64,000 nt of DNA, taken from assembly GCA_002751075.1 (NCBI GenBank), contig NAOQ01000001.1:1-64000 (forward strand), in the 5' to 3' direction. The notes beneath the pieces are model-generated. The model was not told the origin of the DNA, made no database searches, and was given only the letters and a program-made list of their open reading frames with translations. Position 1 is the stretch's first letter. Each line of letters starts with the position of its first letter. Below are positions 22,951 through 36,299 of this stretch, one piece after another. This DNA comes from Ichthyophonus hoferi. Its lineage: Eukaryota; Opisthokonta; Ichthyosporea; Ichthyophonida; Ichthyophonidae. Both the position numbers and the translations under genes were made by a program.

Positions 22951-25280
22951 ATAATCGAGTAATCTCACATTGATTGCTTTTGCATTTTCTGTATCTTGGG
23001 GAATATTCATACACAATGTCACCAGAGTGTAATCCTATGAACAACAAAATCCTGTAGTGTTATAATCTAAATGCATGTACTATTAACCTGCTGCGTATGG
23101 AAAATGAATCTGAGAAACCCGTACCTTCAAAAAATACAGAGATGAGAATGTGCATAGATTTGGATACTATTGTGGATATGTTTCAAATGATATGCGTCAT
23201 ACTTATGCATGCCAGCTCCATTAACATAAAATGATTAACGATAGTTGGTTGAACCAATAGCTGATACATTTCTGTTCAACCCACGCAATCTTTTCAGCAC
23301 CATATTGGGAAAATGAATTCTGTTTATGTTGTGCTGATTAAACTTGCCATAAGCAGTTATACTATTTATCATAATTGATAAGATAATTTGTTGGAACTAT
23401 TATTGCATTGCGCATGTACGATTATATTGTTTCAATCTGCATATAGTAATAATTTGACACTGCAAGCATAAATCCATGAAACACCAATATTTGTTAACTG
23501 AGTATGGTATGTTCCTCATTCTAGGAAATGCCAAGATTGGATTAACGATTGTTAGTATTATGTATATACTAAGGTATAGTTATCTGTTCATGACGTAAAC
23601 TCTCCAGATAGTGCTCGAACGTGGGGCTTGGCGTCCTAAGGTTTTGGTCAATTTGTGCAATTCCCAATCATTTACTTTTTACGTCCCCACTATATATGAT
23701 ATATTCATCAATAAAATAAAAATAAAAATTCCAAGTCTTATGCATTAATAAAAATTTGCTTTTGCACACGTAAGACAGCATTTTTACGATTAGATATAAT
23801 CCAGTGTCTTTATGTGTAAATCCAGGGACACGGAAATAACGAATGTATTCGCTGATATGGGGCTATCAGGTGGTTTATATTTGGGATATTACCTGATGAC
23901 CGTAGATTCCGTCGACTAAGAGCCAATCATTTTGTATTAATTAGGTTCGGGGTGATTGCATGGATACCTTGATAAGACAGGGTGGAACGTCAATGGAATG
24001 ATGATCATAATATTTTATTGGTCTAAAATATCTTATGGGACAGCTTATGGGTTGCATCATCGAGCAGACCCCAATCAATGGGTTAGTTTCTGTTTTTAGT
24101 CGGACGGATAGGATAGAGTATCAAACAAAGACACACAACGTCATAGCATTGTAGAGTTAGAAAGATAAGATCAGAAAAAGATTTGATATCACGTATCGCA
24201 AAAGACATCTTCTGTGTTTATTTTATACTAGTGAGGTTTTTTATTTAAATTATGCTTAAAATATTATTAATTAAATTATAATTATAAATGCTACATAATT
24301 AAATGCACACTTTTCTTTCATAAGCCGCAGATATTGCTATAGGGATACGAACTTTCTTTAAGAAATAATAATTGCTTATAGCCTTGGAAATGGAATAGTC
24401 GGTAGTTAAAGTTGGTCCCATAAATTGGAGTAAAAACTATTTTCCAACAATCCCAGCCTCAAGTTGCCAATCACCATTGACTATCAGATTGTTCAGATAT
24501 AATCTATATGGCAATCTCATGATAAATATAAAATAGTTTGAGCTATTTTTCGTCTGGGAAAATGGCTCAGCAGCTTTACTCGTGCGATAATTGGTGTGGC
24601 TTACGATCGAAAATTCTGGCAACTATAGGGAACGGCTTTTATCATGGCCTGGCATTATTAAATAATGCACACTGAAAATTTTTAATTACATGATGTATTA
24701 AAACTGACTTACTGAAGGCAATTAATTGGCAGTCTAATTCTATCCTCCAGTTAACAATCCTTCCTAGTTAATAGTGTAATTAGATAATTAGATATGAAGT
24801 ATTGGGAATATTTTCTAAACGCGGAACAGTACCAACTTATCTTTATTTATAAAGCGTGGCTTACCAGATTTATTAGTTTAATAGATTTATTAGTTCTGCG
24901 GCAACTCTGGCAAGGATGACGTCATAGGTCCAGTTTTTGTAGTCTTTTGAAATCTTATGCATCAGTTTTAAAAATTGCTAATCGCTTTATTCTAAATACT
25001 TCTATTGCCTTCTATTTGTTCAATGTATATACAAGATCGCGAGGGTTACCTTTAAAACTACGTGAAGTCGACCTATTCTCTCGACATTATTATTAGTGCA
25101 TCGTCTAAGGAATAATCCTGGCCAGTGATATTTTCTCTTAGCTCACCTTTGTAAACCATCGCATTATTGGAAAGGACATCACTAATTATTAATTTTGATC
25201 TATCTGTCAGTGCTGTGTTATCTACATATATTATGCCTCTAAGCAGTTATTTCTATTTCATAATGCTCTTTTTAAATATA
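22951..25280. other. Intergenic, nothing recognised
   Basis: AT-rich spacer with frequent ATTGG/CCAAT pentamers; no reading frame or RNA gene that I can support. Confidence 0.4.
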
Positions 25281-25282
25281 TT

Positions 25283-25316
<34 letters not shown>
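25281..25316. repeat. (AT)n microsatellite
   Basis: About 18 AT units in a row, seen directly. Confidence 0.9.
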
Positions 25317-25319
<3 letters not shown>

Positions 25320-25414
25320 CACCAATACGCTGGTGGTGATAGATAAGCAACGCTCAGACCTTAAGGTAGATTGAGCAGTTAGGCACGATGACTCTTGCAA
25401 TTACGATAAAGCGA

Positions 25415-25558
<144 letters not shown>

Positions 25559-28500
25559 AATCTACTTTAAACATGGATCATAACATTTAAAATTTACACT
25601 TAATAGATATAGTTGTAATACTGTTTAGGCATTTAGGCATTTACAGTTTTTCTCTGTGGTCATTCTATAGTCTATTGGCTATTATTACAGATCTTTTAAA
25701 ACTCAAAAATCGCACCTTCTCTTACAAATAAATATTTTAGACCGAGTTAATTTAATAGCTCAACAGTACTTACTTAATATATTGTGGTATTCTTTTCCAG
25801 TATATTCTTACCATATTAGGGCAAATAAATCAGATATATCTAGGATAAAGATCCGAGAATTAGAGCACCTATTGAGGAAGAGAAAACTGTGTCCAATAAC
25901 ATTATAACAGTTTGCATCTGTCATGATTCCAACACGTGAGAGAGTAAACATAAAATTTCTATAACGTCCTGATTTTTTGTTGTCTACTAATTCCATCTCC
26001 TGCATATGATAAATTTGATTGATCATCCAATTAGAGCACCCAATGCTTATTCTTAGATATAAAACTTTATTAAATCTTCTTTGCAATACTGTTCATCTTT
26101 CGCATTGGTCGTTTGCATTTATTTTCCAAGTGGGAATCTAATTCTTATAAACAAATTACCCCCTGCTTCTTCACGTCAACGGAGAGCACCGGCTAGTTTA
26201 AATATAAAAACTTTGGTGCTTTTTATTATTGTATTGTAACCTTGGTTTGGTATTTTTGTTAACATAATACACATTACAGATCCACTATTTCACAATTGTA
26301 ACGTTTTTGTTTATTATACAATGACTAAGGGTAGAGTCAGACCATATACAGCGTTTCCGTAGAATAGTTTTTGTTTAACCAAGAATCTATTAGCAATTGA
26401 GCGCACCTAAGAGCAATACATTCTAAATGCGTGAAATGCGTATGCATCTCTTCGTTAAGAGACTAGTAGTATTATGCGTCGGGTCTAAAGGAGGCTTTCT
26501 TGTTAAATCGATGACATCTATCATAACTTGTGAAGCGAGTATTTCCCCCGCAGTATATTATTAATAAATATGGATGTTAGATATGTTTATGTTAACGGCT
26601 TTATCCAGTTCCTCTTATAGATATCAAGTTTTTGACAGGTTTCCTCATTCTTACCTTTGCGGACCTTGGACTTAAATCTTCTACTATTGTATAATAATGG
26701 TATCAAGCTATCTTAATAAAAATAAGAACTTGTGACAGTTTAGGTCCAGGTCCCTGCCTTACCACAGAGACCTCAGTAAATAGATGTTCACCATTCCACA
26801 TAAGGTCCGTCCTTGGATAAGTTCAAGTTCCTCTTGTATTATGTCCTATGTGACAACATTAGCTTAAATGTCTTCGTCTTCTGAACTTTCAAGTCCACCA
26901 ATAATTATCTAATCCACAGATTACCGACAACCCCGGTTAACGGTTACGTCAGGGCTCTAACTGCTATCACCTTCTGGTATTGTGTAATATCATATACTAA
27001 CATATCATGTTATAGATCGGTGTAAGCGTAAAAGCCTCTCTATGATGTTGATACTATGAAGTTCCGCAAGTTGTTATGCTAGTTATACTTGCTTAATTAT
27101 TATCACAGTCCTGGTCTTATATATATATATATATGGATTTTTTCTTTTTTTCCATAGCCTATTTTATTGACAATAAGTGATATAGGATATTAAGCCGTGT
27201 CAGTATTTTTTTTGTAGGATTATCTGAGCAATTGAACTAGTTTAGTTATAAAATCCTGGTTTTCTCAGCACAATTAGTATGGCTGCGAAAATTAATCAAA
27301 TATCACTTGTGATGATGTCCGGCCTATTTCAATAATTACAGCAGACATGAACCTATGTATTTAATTTTGCAATGCTTCTATCTCCATAGGTTAATATAAA
27401 TACAAGTTATTTGGGCTGCAGTCAAGAGAAGTACATTATACTATACTATTAACATAAACCTTGGTGTTGTATCTTGAAATCCAAATTCTCAAGTAATAAT
27501 TCAACAGATAATATATATACCCAAGTGACTAAATACTCCCACTCAGTTATGACGTGCGTAAAATATTTATACAAATACATGTTTGAGTAATTAATTATAA
27601 AGCTTATATATAATATTTCATTTTAGTGCAATTGTACATCAATATATATTAAATTAAGCAATATAAGATTTACGTAATGCATATTAGTATGATATAATTG
27701 TATATACAAACATACGCCATCTCAATAAATTTATATATACAATTGATAATTCGACTTGACACATCTATAGGGTACTGATTTTAAGTACATTAATAAATGT
27801 CATAGAAATTAAATTATTATCTTACTAGAAAAAATGAGATCTTTGCAAATTCAATTACAATACTAAACATGAAATATTTTCCCCCTGATATCCATTTAAA
27901 TTAATATCAGACATTATAATCTGAGAACTGTATATGAAACTCTAAGTTGCACATTAACAAAGAAATATTTTACATGGACTGCGCATGTGATTCAATCCTG
28001 TTGCCCTTTTAAGTTGACAACACTAGGTTGAAAATTAAATTGAAAAAAATTGCTTGCAAAAAAGCATAATTAGATAATAATCTTAGAACCAAGTAAAGAG
28101 ATAATTAAATTGATAAATACTATGCATAGTGAATAAAACCAAAAACCTATCCTGTAATGTTAATTTGAAAATATTTCAGTGTTAGTAAGTTTTATTATCT
28201 CTAATATTACAGAAATTTGGCAATATAAATAACTTTATTTAGTTGGATCTGCCATGAAGGACACTCGACATTACATGCCTTAGAATTCATAGCAGGTTTT
28301 TCTAGTCTTTTCCAGCATGCGCTACACATGCATACTCCATATAAATTCCCTTTATAGAAAAAAAGTCACACTTTCCTTGCTATCGGTTGGCGAGGGAATT
28401 ATTTCCAAAAAATAGCAGATGGACGGAAAATTTTCGATAGACTAAGACTATACAGCAACTCCAACTCAACTATTGTAAATGCAGTACACATTGAACTTTA

Positions 28501-28600
28501 CGTTGTATTTAAATATTTAATTAACACGAATTTATTAAATGCTGTATTTTAGAGGCAGATATATACCAAGATATAAAAGCACATATTTTATTAGTATTTA
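25559..28600. other. Intergenic, nothing recognised
   Basis: AT-rich spacer. The 92-codon frame at 25808-26086 (reverse) has no family signal. Confidence 0.4.
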
Positions 28601-28602
28601 TT

Positions 28603-29030
28603 AAAGCAGGAATATTTAATTAATTTAGGTACTTCTTTATATCTATATATATAAACATCTAATATTATTAGTAATTATTAATACAAATGTAGTCTGGAAA
28701 AATAGTTAATGCAACGCATTAGTGGTAAACCTCAATCCAAGATGATCTGCCAAAAATTGAACCAGTCAAAAGTAAAGATCCTGCAACTATATAACAAGTC
28801 ATTTCAGATCATATGTTTTGGGGTCCGGATAGCACATTGCTTAGGCATCCTGCCTATGGCACGTCCTGCTGACTTATTTAATAATAAAAATGTGTCTTAG
28901 CATATCTGTACTCTGTACATGCAAAGGGGCACGTTTAAACGCTCTTTAATCCTTTAATTTGGTAAAATCTCTCCTTCTAAACAATTATATGATACAGCAA
29001 CGCTTCTGTCTCTACTTACTATTTCCAACG
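28603..29030 (+). repeat. Interspersed repeat family, copy C
   Basis: Shares, in the same order as copy B: AAGCAGGAATATTTAATTAA, TTAGGTACTTCTTTAT, TAATATTATTAGTAATTATT, CAGATCATATGTTTTGGGG, TTGCTTAGGCATCCTGCCTA, CGTCCTGCTGACTTATTTAA, TAATAAAAATGTGTC, ATCTGTACTC, GGCACGTTTAAA, CTCTCCTTCTAAAC and CTCTACTTACTATTTCCAAC. A 63-codon frame over it is incidental. Confidence 0.75.
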
Positions 29031-29929
29031 GTATTTTATTGCTTATTCTGTATTTTTAGATGTACCTAGTTTTTGAATTTCTAGTTATGCTATGTTGACC
29101 GGTCTTTTGAAGATATAGTTATAATTATTTAAGTTAAGATGTCTGGGTTGAACTGAGTTTTACTATTGGATACCACTTAAGATAAAATACCCGTATATGA
29201 CTTAGATCATTTAAAGTTAAGTATCATTAGAACCAAGCCTATAGCGCTTATAACGTTAGTACCTAGAATTAATAGGTCGGTACATACATAGATGTAAGTT
29301 ACAGTAAAGTTTGAATAGATGATTAAATGTTAATATATTTTAAAAGATATTGTCTTTGTTAACCAAGTAAATAATGCCTGGTTTAGTAGCCATACGTATC
29401 TGGTTATAGTTTACATAATTGCAAACATAACTGTTAAAGTTCAATTAATTAATTGTTAAGCCCCACATAGTTTTAGTAGCAGGCTTGATGGTCGCCAACC
29501 ACACTCAAATCGACTAGATAACAAGAGTCTTCGAACTCAGCCTGGACCAGTATTTTAGTATTATAGAAAGTAATAAACGTTGAATGGATGTTGTTATTAT
29601 GAAATTGTCTAGCAATATACTTTCCAAAAAGTCAGAACAAGGTGGAAGAAGAGAAGATCTCGTCGTTAACCTTTCTAAGTACGGAAGGCCAGCTTATGAG
29701 AAGAAGATTAGACTGGATTTACCTACGAACCATTACGACCAATCTTTTGGTATTGTCAGAGCCCAAGTCTTATTTTCAATAACTATAGTATTGCCAATAA
29801 ACTCATCCCCATTCTCAATATCTTTTTCATTATATGATAAGTAGGTAGCATTGCTTGCTTATGTTCGCTATGAAATCACTATATTTATTCTTAGTTTGAT
29901 TCAAGACCGCAACGTCCCATCATCTCAAG
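29031..29929. other. Spacer before the copia fossil, one unassigned frame
   Basis: A frame at 29584-29844 includes SKYGRPAYEKKIRLDLP but matches no family I know. It adjoins the retroelement fossil and could derive from it, or be chance. Confidence 0.3.
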
Positions 29930-30670
29930 GAGAATACCATACAACCGCCATTGTCAGTTACAATGTGTAGCATGGCAGACTGATGCACTGTTCTCACCGC
30001 CGTTTGCAACAACTCCTACAAACGCTTAATCAGTCACTGCCGTTTCCACAGCAGGGTCAACCAGGTGACACCTGCGACATGAACAAGATTATCAAGGGCA
30101 AGTTTCCCCCTTAGAAAATACAGTCTAGCCGGGCACTAAAGTGCATTTGCAGTAACATTGATGGTCTTCCACGCCTTTTCCTTTTCGGTTTCAAGTTGTT
30201 AGTCACGTTTGTTGACTAAGATATTCACTACACGTCTGTTTAATTAATGAAAACAAAACAAAGAAGGACACTCTTCCCAACTTCAAGCAGTTTGCCGCCA
30301 CTGCGGAGACACCATGCTCTATTTAAGGTCACCACTCTATTCGTTGACCAGGGGCATGAATACTTCTCCTTATTTACCACCTTTAACAAAAGCGGTATTT
30401 CTCATCGCATTGCCTTCCCCTACGCACTAAATAGCAATGGTATGTCTGAGTGCATAAACCACCAATTTAAAATTATGTGTTTCAGTTCAGAGAACCATAT
30501 AAGTATTCCACACTACTGGGATTTTGCAATAACAGCAGCCACCTTTATTCACAGTTTGTCTCTAACAAAGGTAATTTCAAGTAATACGGTTCCCTACGCC
30601 CTTTGGACCTGGGGTAGGCACCAGGAGAACTTTGTGTTTTTGTTTGTAATATCATCTACCGCTTAGATGG
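29930..30670 (+). mobile_element. Ty1/copia LTR-retrotransposon fossil, integrase region
   Basis: The translated sequence shows the copia pre-integrase segment (a HRRL-like motif near 29990) and the integrase core: FVDQGHEYF, KSGISHRIAFPYALNSNGMS, HYWDFAITAATF and TVPYALW. These correspond to the copia DxGxEF, GI-H-x-S-x-PY-x-QNG-x-E and tPyelw blocks. It is a broken fragment with several breaks and no LTRs found next to it. Divergence suggests an old copy. Coding traces may reach about 30950. Confidence 0.8.
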
Positions 30671-31390
30671 CGTCAAGAGAGGGAAAAAAAAAACATATTG
30701 CCCTTCAATTCTGTAATATTTATTGGTGATTCCAAAGAACCGCAAATCAATGTTATAATGATTAACACTATGAATTGCATATTTACAATTAGAGAGTCAT
30801 GCAAAACAGAGACCTGATTGCAACAGTTCTTCGTAGGCCTTGGCGATTTATCAACAAAGACAAGAAAATAAAAACAACTTTAGATGGAGTACCTCGTAGA
30901 TCCATGCGTGGCAATAATAAGATACGTAGGCCGAATATTGAATATTGATTGTTAGAGGGTTTCACTATTTTTACGGGTGAATAACAAGCTCTACTTTAAT
31001 CCATCTGCTAGAAGATTTCAGAATCAGTGGGATCAGAGGTGTAGCGTTATCTATCATGCTGTCTATAATCTATGACGTTATCTATAATCTTTGACGATGC
31101 CTATGTTGCGCTCATTATGAAGTACATTGTAGAACCACCTAGAAGCCAGGAAATGATAAAGTAATCAATCGCTTATTTTTATACATCAAAGATAGGATGT
31201 TATAATGATCAATTCTAATTGCACAATAATAAGATGTATCTAATTGATCTATAGAAAATCGAGTGAATCAAATTTTATCTATTTTAAAATATTTAGTATT
31301 TCAGGTAGCTACTCTAAAATAATATACTATAGATAATAAGAAAACAGGCATGTTTACCAAAACAAAATTTGTGGTGCTTTTAAATTGTTA

Positions 31391-31900
31391 GAATAAGCTA
31401 TTATCAAATTTCACAATAATGGCTAGATTCTGACAGCCCTCCTGAAACTAACTACAATTTAAATTCTACACAATTACAGCGATTTATATCTTCCTTCTTG
31501 CTGAACAGTCCTTCAATTCCAGGAGTTCCACAGCGTCGGACCAAACCAGTTCCCAGTTAAGCTTCTAGGAGATAAGGCCAGCATCGTGATGGGTGAGGCT
31601 GTAACTCTAGGATCAAGGATGAAACACATGGCGCGTCACAGATGTTTTGTATGAGAGTGTGTCTCTGTGGAAAAAGTAGTACTTGACTACGTCAGGTCAA
31701 AGATAAATATAGCTGATATATGTACAAAGGTACTCACTGAAGTAGCATGGCTTAACGCTGTGGAACTCCTGGGAATGAAGGACTGTTCAGCAAGAAGGAA
31801 GATATAAATCGCTGTAATTGTGTAGAATTTAAATTGTAGTTAGTTTCAGGAGGGCTATCAGAATCTAGCCATTAATGTGAAATTTGATAATAGCTTATTC
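31391..31900. repeat. Fold-back element with 146-bp inverted arms
   Basis: The arm at 31391-31536 (from GAATAAGCTATTATCAAATT to GTTCCACAGCGT) is nearly the exact reverse complement of 31755-31900. The spacer is about 218 bp and slightly richer in G+C. Arm identity looks above 95%, so the structure is young or maintained. No transposase is seen. It may be a MITE or fold-back transposon inserted in the copia-rich block. Confidence 0.85.
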
Positions 31901-32170
31901 TGGTAAATTGTAAATTCTAGATATGATCAATCTGTACAGATTGAACCTGCCGACTCGGCCCAATCCTGGGTCTGCGCAGCTGTGGGCCACGTAGTGTCGG
32001 ACTGCCCGTAGTACATCCAACGCCTCCAGGATCTCAACAATAGTAATACGGGTACCCCTGATCTGTTGTTCTGCCGAAGTAACCATTTTTCGGCAAATCA
32101 TGACACGGCAGAATGTAATTGGTTGACAGGGGCGAGCCAGTCACGTGACCTTAACAAAAATGGTATAAGT
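31895..32170 (-). other. G+C-rich open frame with promoter-like flank, unassigned
   Basis: The reverse strand carries a 68-codon frame from ATG at 32101. It reads MVTSAEQQIRGTRITIVEIL from its second Met, then EALDVLRAVRHYVAH. The block is markedly richer in G+C than its surroundings. Upstream (32140-32150) lies CACGTG, and CCAAT lies near 32120. A GT lies after GTCGGCAG (near 31949) that could act as a donor, so this may be a first exon. It abuts the fold-back on one side and a copia fossil on the other, so it could equally be element-derived. No family recognised. Confidence 0.3.
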
Positions 32171-32171
32171 C

Positions 32172-33760
32172 TTGATGACTTGTACCCTTTCCGACTCCAG
32201 CGCCGTCCTGGGTGACGGTTATTTTAATAAAGCTAGGCCTCTATTGCATGACTCTAGTGCCTGTATTCATGTTACTCTGTATTTTGATAAGTTTTTGCAT
32301 GGTTCCATTAGGCCAGTTAGCGTTCGAGTGAATTTTGGCAAGGGATCGTACCTGTCAAAATGGTAAGGTTTGGTCTTAGTCAAGGCCCGGGTAAAAAATG
32401 TTGTTATGGTCAAGAGATGGATGATGTGATTTTCGTTCCTGGATTACGGAAATCAATCATATCTGGTGTAGTAATTGTGGAAAAAAGGGTTCACCACTAG
32501 AGTAGTAGTGAAGACAGAGACTTTTAGGATTTATAATGACATGCGCGGTACGATTTTAGAAGACAGAATGATATATCGTGGGTTGTACATAACGGGCACG
32601 TTTGTTTGTCACGTTAACTTGGAGTCCCAAAAACTGCAAGGTACTCCTCATACTGCTTACTATGGAACTGCGTTGTCGATTGGGTCATGCTTGCCTGCCA
32701 GTTTTGAAAAAGGTATGTAAGGAATCCCAGATCACTCTTTCCGATAATCCTAAACGGTTGATGTGTGTAGATTGCCCAAAGCCCAATATCAGTACCTCTA
32801 CTTATCCAGCGCGTGTAGATTTTCCTTCAGGGTTACTGTATAGGGTGTCCATGGACTTGATGGGCCCTTTACCTCCAACAAAACAAATTTTTTGTTATCT
32901 TTTGGTTATTGTTGAGTTTTCCCAGTATTGCTGTCTACTCCTTGAATCAAGTCTGCTGTTTTGGCACGGTTCAAATTTTTCAATGAAACGGTGACAAACG
33001 CCACCTGANNNNNNNNNNNNNNNNNNNNNNNNNNNNNNNNNNNNNNNNNNNNNNNNNNNNNNNNNNNNNNNNNNNNNNNNNNNNNNNNNNNNNNNNNNNN
33101 NNNNNNNNNNNNNNNNNNNNNNNNNNNNNNNNNNNNNNNNNNNNNNNNNNNNNNNNNNNNNNNNNNNNNNNNNNNNNNNNNNNNNNNNNNNNNNNNNNNN
33201 NNNNNNNNNNNNNNNNNNNNNNNNNNNNNNNNNNNNNNNNNNNNNNNNNNNNNNNNNNNNNNNNNNNNNNNNNNNNNNNNNNNNNNNNNNNNNNNNNNNN
33301 NNNNNNNNNNNNNNNNNNNNNNNNNNNNNNNNNNNNNNNNNNNNNNNNNNNNNNNNNNNNNNNNNNNNNNNNNNNNNNNNNNNNNNNNNNNNNNNNNNNN
33401 NNNNNNNNNNNNNNNNNNNNNNNNNNNNNNNNNNNNNNNNNNNNNNNNNNNNNNNNNNNNNNNNNNNNNNNNNNNNNNNNNNNNNNNNNNNNNNNNNNNT
33501 AGGGTGTCCATGGACTTGATGGGCCCTTTACCTCCAACAAAACAAATTTTTTGTTATCTTTTGGTTATTGTTGAGTTTTCCCAGTATTGCTGTCTACTCC
33601 TTGAATCAAGTCTGCTGTTTTGGCACGGTTCAAATTTTTCAATGAAACGGTGACAAACGCCACGGGTACTCACATTCATTCAGCAGCTACTGTCGGAAAA
33701 TAGTTCTGAGTTTGTATACCCAGTGGACGCGTGCTGGGCCCATAACCCTATTAAATTTCC
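32172..33760 (+). mobile_element. Ty1/copia fossil, protease to integrase region, with an assembly gap
   Basis: Visible parts in order: a protease-like DSSACIHVT block, the pre-integrase RLGHACLPVL block with its downstream C-x2-C (CVDC), and the start of the integrase core (VSMDLMGPLPPTKQ). An assembly gap of 491 N (33009-33499) lies inside, flanked by a 164-bp exact duplication. The element is broken in several places and old. Its integrase part overlaps in content with the fossil at 29.9-30.7 kb, so at least two insertions or a rearranged one are present. Confidence 0.8.
32841..33663. other. Assembly gap (491 N) flanked by an exact 164-bp direct duplication
   Basis: Bases 32841-33004 recur at 33500-33663, with N at 33009-33499. 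As at the first gap, the left copy ends in CTGA directly before the N run. Probably unmerged contig ends and not a biological duplication. Confidence 0.85.
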
Positions 33761-34281
33761 ATGATAATCAAAGCTAGCGTTCTGCACTCTTCCATTTATA
33801 TCAGATTGATTTTATTATTCTAAGTCGAGACTGATTAATCGATTCCAATTAGAACCAAACACATGTTCAGCTTTTATTTTCGGGCCAATAGCATTGTCGA
33901 TGCTGCAATTTTATGGAACTTAAAAAGCAAACGTTTGCGTACTTCAGGGATTAGACACGTGGCCATAATTTAATTATAATCTTTTGTTAGTAGTGTATTG
34001 TTTACAATATTTGAATATAAAATTAATTTTTTAATATAATAGCCAGGCTAATAATACTTATTTCTTGTTTTAACTCTGGAAAATATTGTTTGAGCAATTA
34101 ATCCAATTGAATGAGGTACATAGTACATTGGTTAACTAGTTTTAGTCCAGTTCAAGACTTTAATCGCAGGTCAGGTAACTTGGTTTGATTCGCGGTATAC
34201 CATACAATGGATCTGTCCTACGGTTAAGGTTTAATATCAACAATGTATATATTTTGAATGGAGTTATATGTTGAATAATAG

Positions 34282-34770
34282 ATGGAAAATATTTTCCCTT
34301 TAACATCATTTTTTTTGGATGGTGGATCAGTGCATTGGTTCAGCAAGAAAAATAGCGTATGTGCACATGAATCTACTGAAGGCGAGTTTATTGTCCACAA
34401 CACTTGCACTCGGCAAATACTATACATAGCATTATTGTTGGATTGCCCAGAGATCGATAGCCAGCCAGTCACATTGTATGGGGACAACCAGAGTGCCCCA
34501 AAATTACGTGCAAAAAGCTTACTTACTCAAGCAAACCAGACACACGAGTGAGGTGCTGGTATATAAGGGAGGCAATAGACAATCGAGTGATCGTAGTGAG
34601 AGGTCCCGACACTACCAAAAGCAGCTGATTCTTTGACGAAGGCCATGGCTAGCCCAGTTTTCCAAACGACCAAAAGTTTATTGAGGTTTTTTTCCACTTA
34701 AGTAACACTTTTTCTTTTGTGGGCATAATAGCTTAAACTGATATCAGGTCAAGAGGGAGTAGTGGAACCA
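34282..34770 (+). mobile_element. Ty1/copia fossil, RNase H and end of pol
   Basis: Copia RNase H hallmarks are readable: WFSKKNSVCAHESTEGEF (family SSKKQ-x-STEAEY) and YGDNQSA (family CDNQSA), then YIREAIDN and an ADSLTKAMASPVF-like end of pol. A purine-rich tract, AAGAGGGAGTAG near 34750, sits where the polypurine tract and 3' LTR of copia elements would start, but no matching LTR pair was found. Broken and old. It could be the 3' part of the 32.2-kb fossil. Confidence 0.75.
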
Positions 34771-35176
34771 AAGTGTTCACAAAACTTTAATTATTCATTT
34801 TATTATTATTATTATTTATGGTTATTCACTTTTCGTTCATTACCATATAGAAAAGATTACCTTTCCTAGTTAAATTTGATGTGAAATCTTTTGAACGATC
34901 TATGTTACTATTGGTTTGAAGGTTGCCACAAAGATCGATAATTCAATCAATTCATAAAAATAGCCGACATCAATCACACAATCATTAAGATAGTATATAT
35001 ATGTCGATCAATTAGTAGTTGATCAATTTGGATTTATTTGAACGCATGTACCATAAAATTAACATCAATTAGAAAACAATCTATTCCGGAATTTTATATA
35101 TAATTATGTATTCATATTTTGCCTAGTTTTTAAAAAAGACGATTTAATGAATCCAGAACCTTTACTAGAAGGCTAA

Positions 35177-35467
35177 CCAATTAAGCCTGGTGTCGCTTCT
35201 CCTAATCCTAATCGTACTGTAACCATATATCCACAACCACAATTAGATTGTAGTTACTGCATGTACAACACAGTACCTGGTAAGAAATTACAGGCTTTTA
35301 TAACTTTTGAGCAACAGCGTGAGTTTGAGAAGAAATTATTAGAATTTTTAGTTTGTACATTACCAGACCACAACTTTGAAACAGCACCGGGTATTCCTGA
35401 TTTTAGTTATAATTCTAGTATAGTTTATACACATCATGTCTCAGCCTTAGTATATGATGCAGCTTAA
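35177..35467 (+). other. Unassigned open frame of 96 codons
   Basis: The frame reads PIKPGVASPNPNRTV, QPQLDCSYCMYN, then EQQREFEKKLLEFLVC and ends HHVSALVYDAA before its stop. The composition looks like real protein: CSYC, an acidic-basic helix, few low-complexity runs. It has no recognised family and no clear start. It lies just downstream of retroelement fossils and may be a relic of an element or a lineage-specific exon. Confidence 0.3.
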
Positions 35468-36299
35468 TCTAAATAAAAAACCTTATATACGTGAGCATAT
35501 TCTTCTAAAGTTCTCAGTCTATTGGCCAGTCTGACACAATATATGTTCTTAGAATAATTAAGATGACGCCAATAAAACTTGGTTAGAATTTGTTATATAG
35601 TAGGTCAATTAGCTAATAATATCCCAGGAGTAATATTTAGTCGAACCAATTAGTTAGTACAGGATGTATTTAGAATTTGTCTTTTATGTTATTGGCTACA
35701 ATCATCCAATGAGTGCTGGCTATTAACTTATTATTTTGATTTGCTAAAATATTAGCCATCTGCGCTCGTTCTAGCGACTTGTCCACAGGCTTCGGGGACC
35801 AATTAGGTTTTGTTTATAGGCGACAAAATATAATTGATTAGGATTGGTTAATAATTTATCCAAACTGTGCATTAGGATTGCTATTGCACAATTTGTTTTT
35901 ACTGTGCTATGTGCAGATGCCTAAATATATAATTATACATTGCCTTTAGTAGTTTTAAAATATTAAAGGTAGTATTTTGATAATACATCTATTGCATTCT
36001 TCTAAATTCCCCTTACTGCTATTTTAAGATGTTAGATAACTCTCAATATATATACGTAGCCCATAAAATCTCTTTCTGTGATGTTGAGATCCAAGTATTC
36101 GCACTGCACATAGATACTTCAAGCCTAGCCGCACTATAAATAGCCGTAGTACCAGTACAGCTAACTTGGTTAGAATGCTGATCTTAAAATACGTTCCGAT
36201 GTAGTTGATTGGTGGCTAGGCGGGGCTAAATGCTAACAAACAACTACGAGATTAATCCAATCGTCAACAACTTACAAAATCTATGCAAAATCTAAACAC
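35468..36299. other. Intergenic, nothing recognised
   Basis: AT-rich DNA with repeated ATTGG pentamers (near 35520, 35575, 35690, 35706, 35855). Confidence 0.35.

Noticed and set aside
32906-33540. Long reverse-strand frames of 186-201 codons
   Set aside because: They consist almost wholly of N from the assembly gap.
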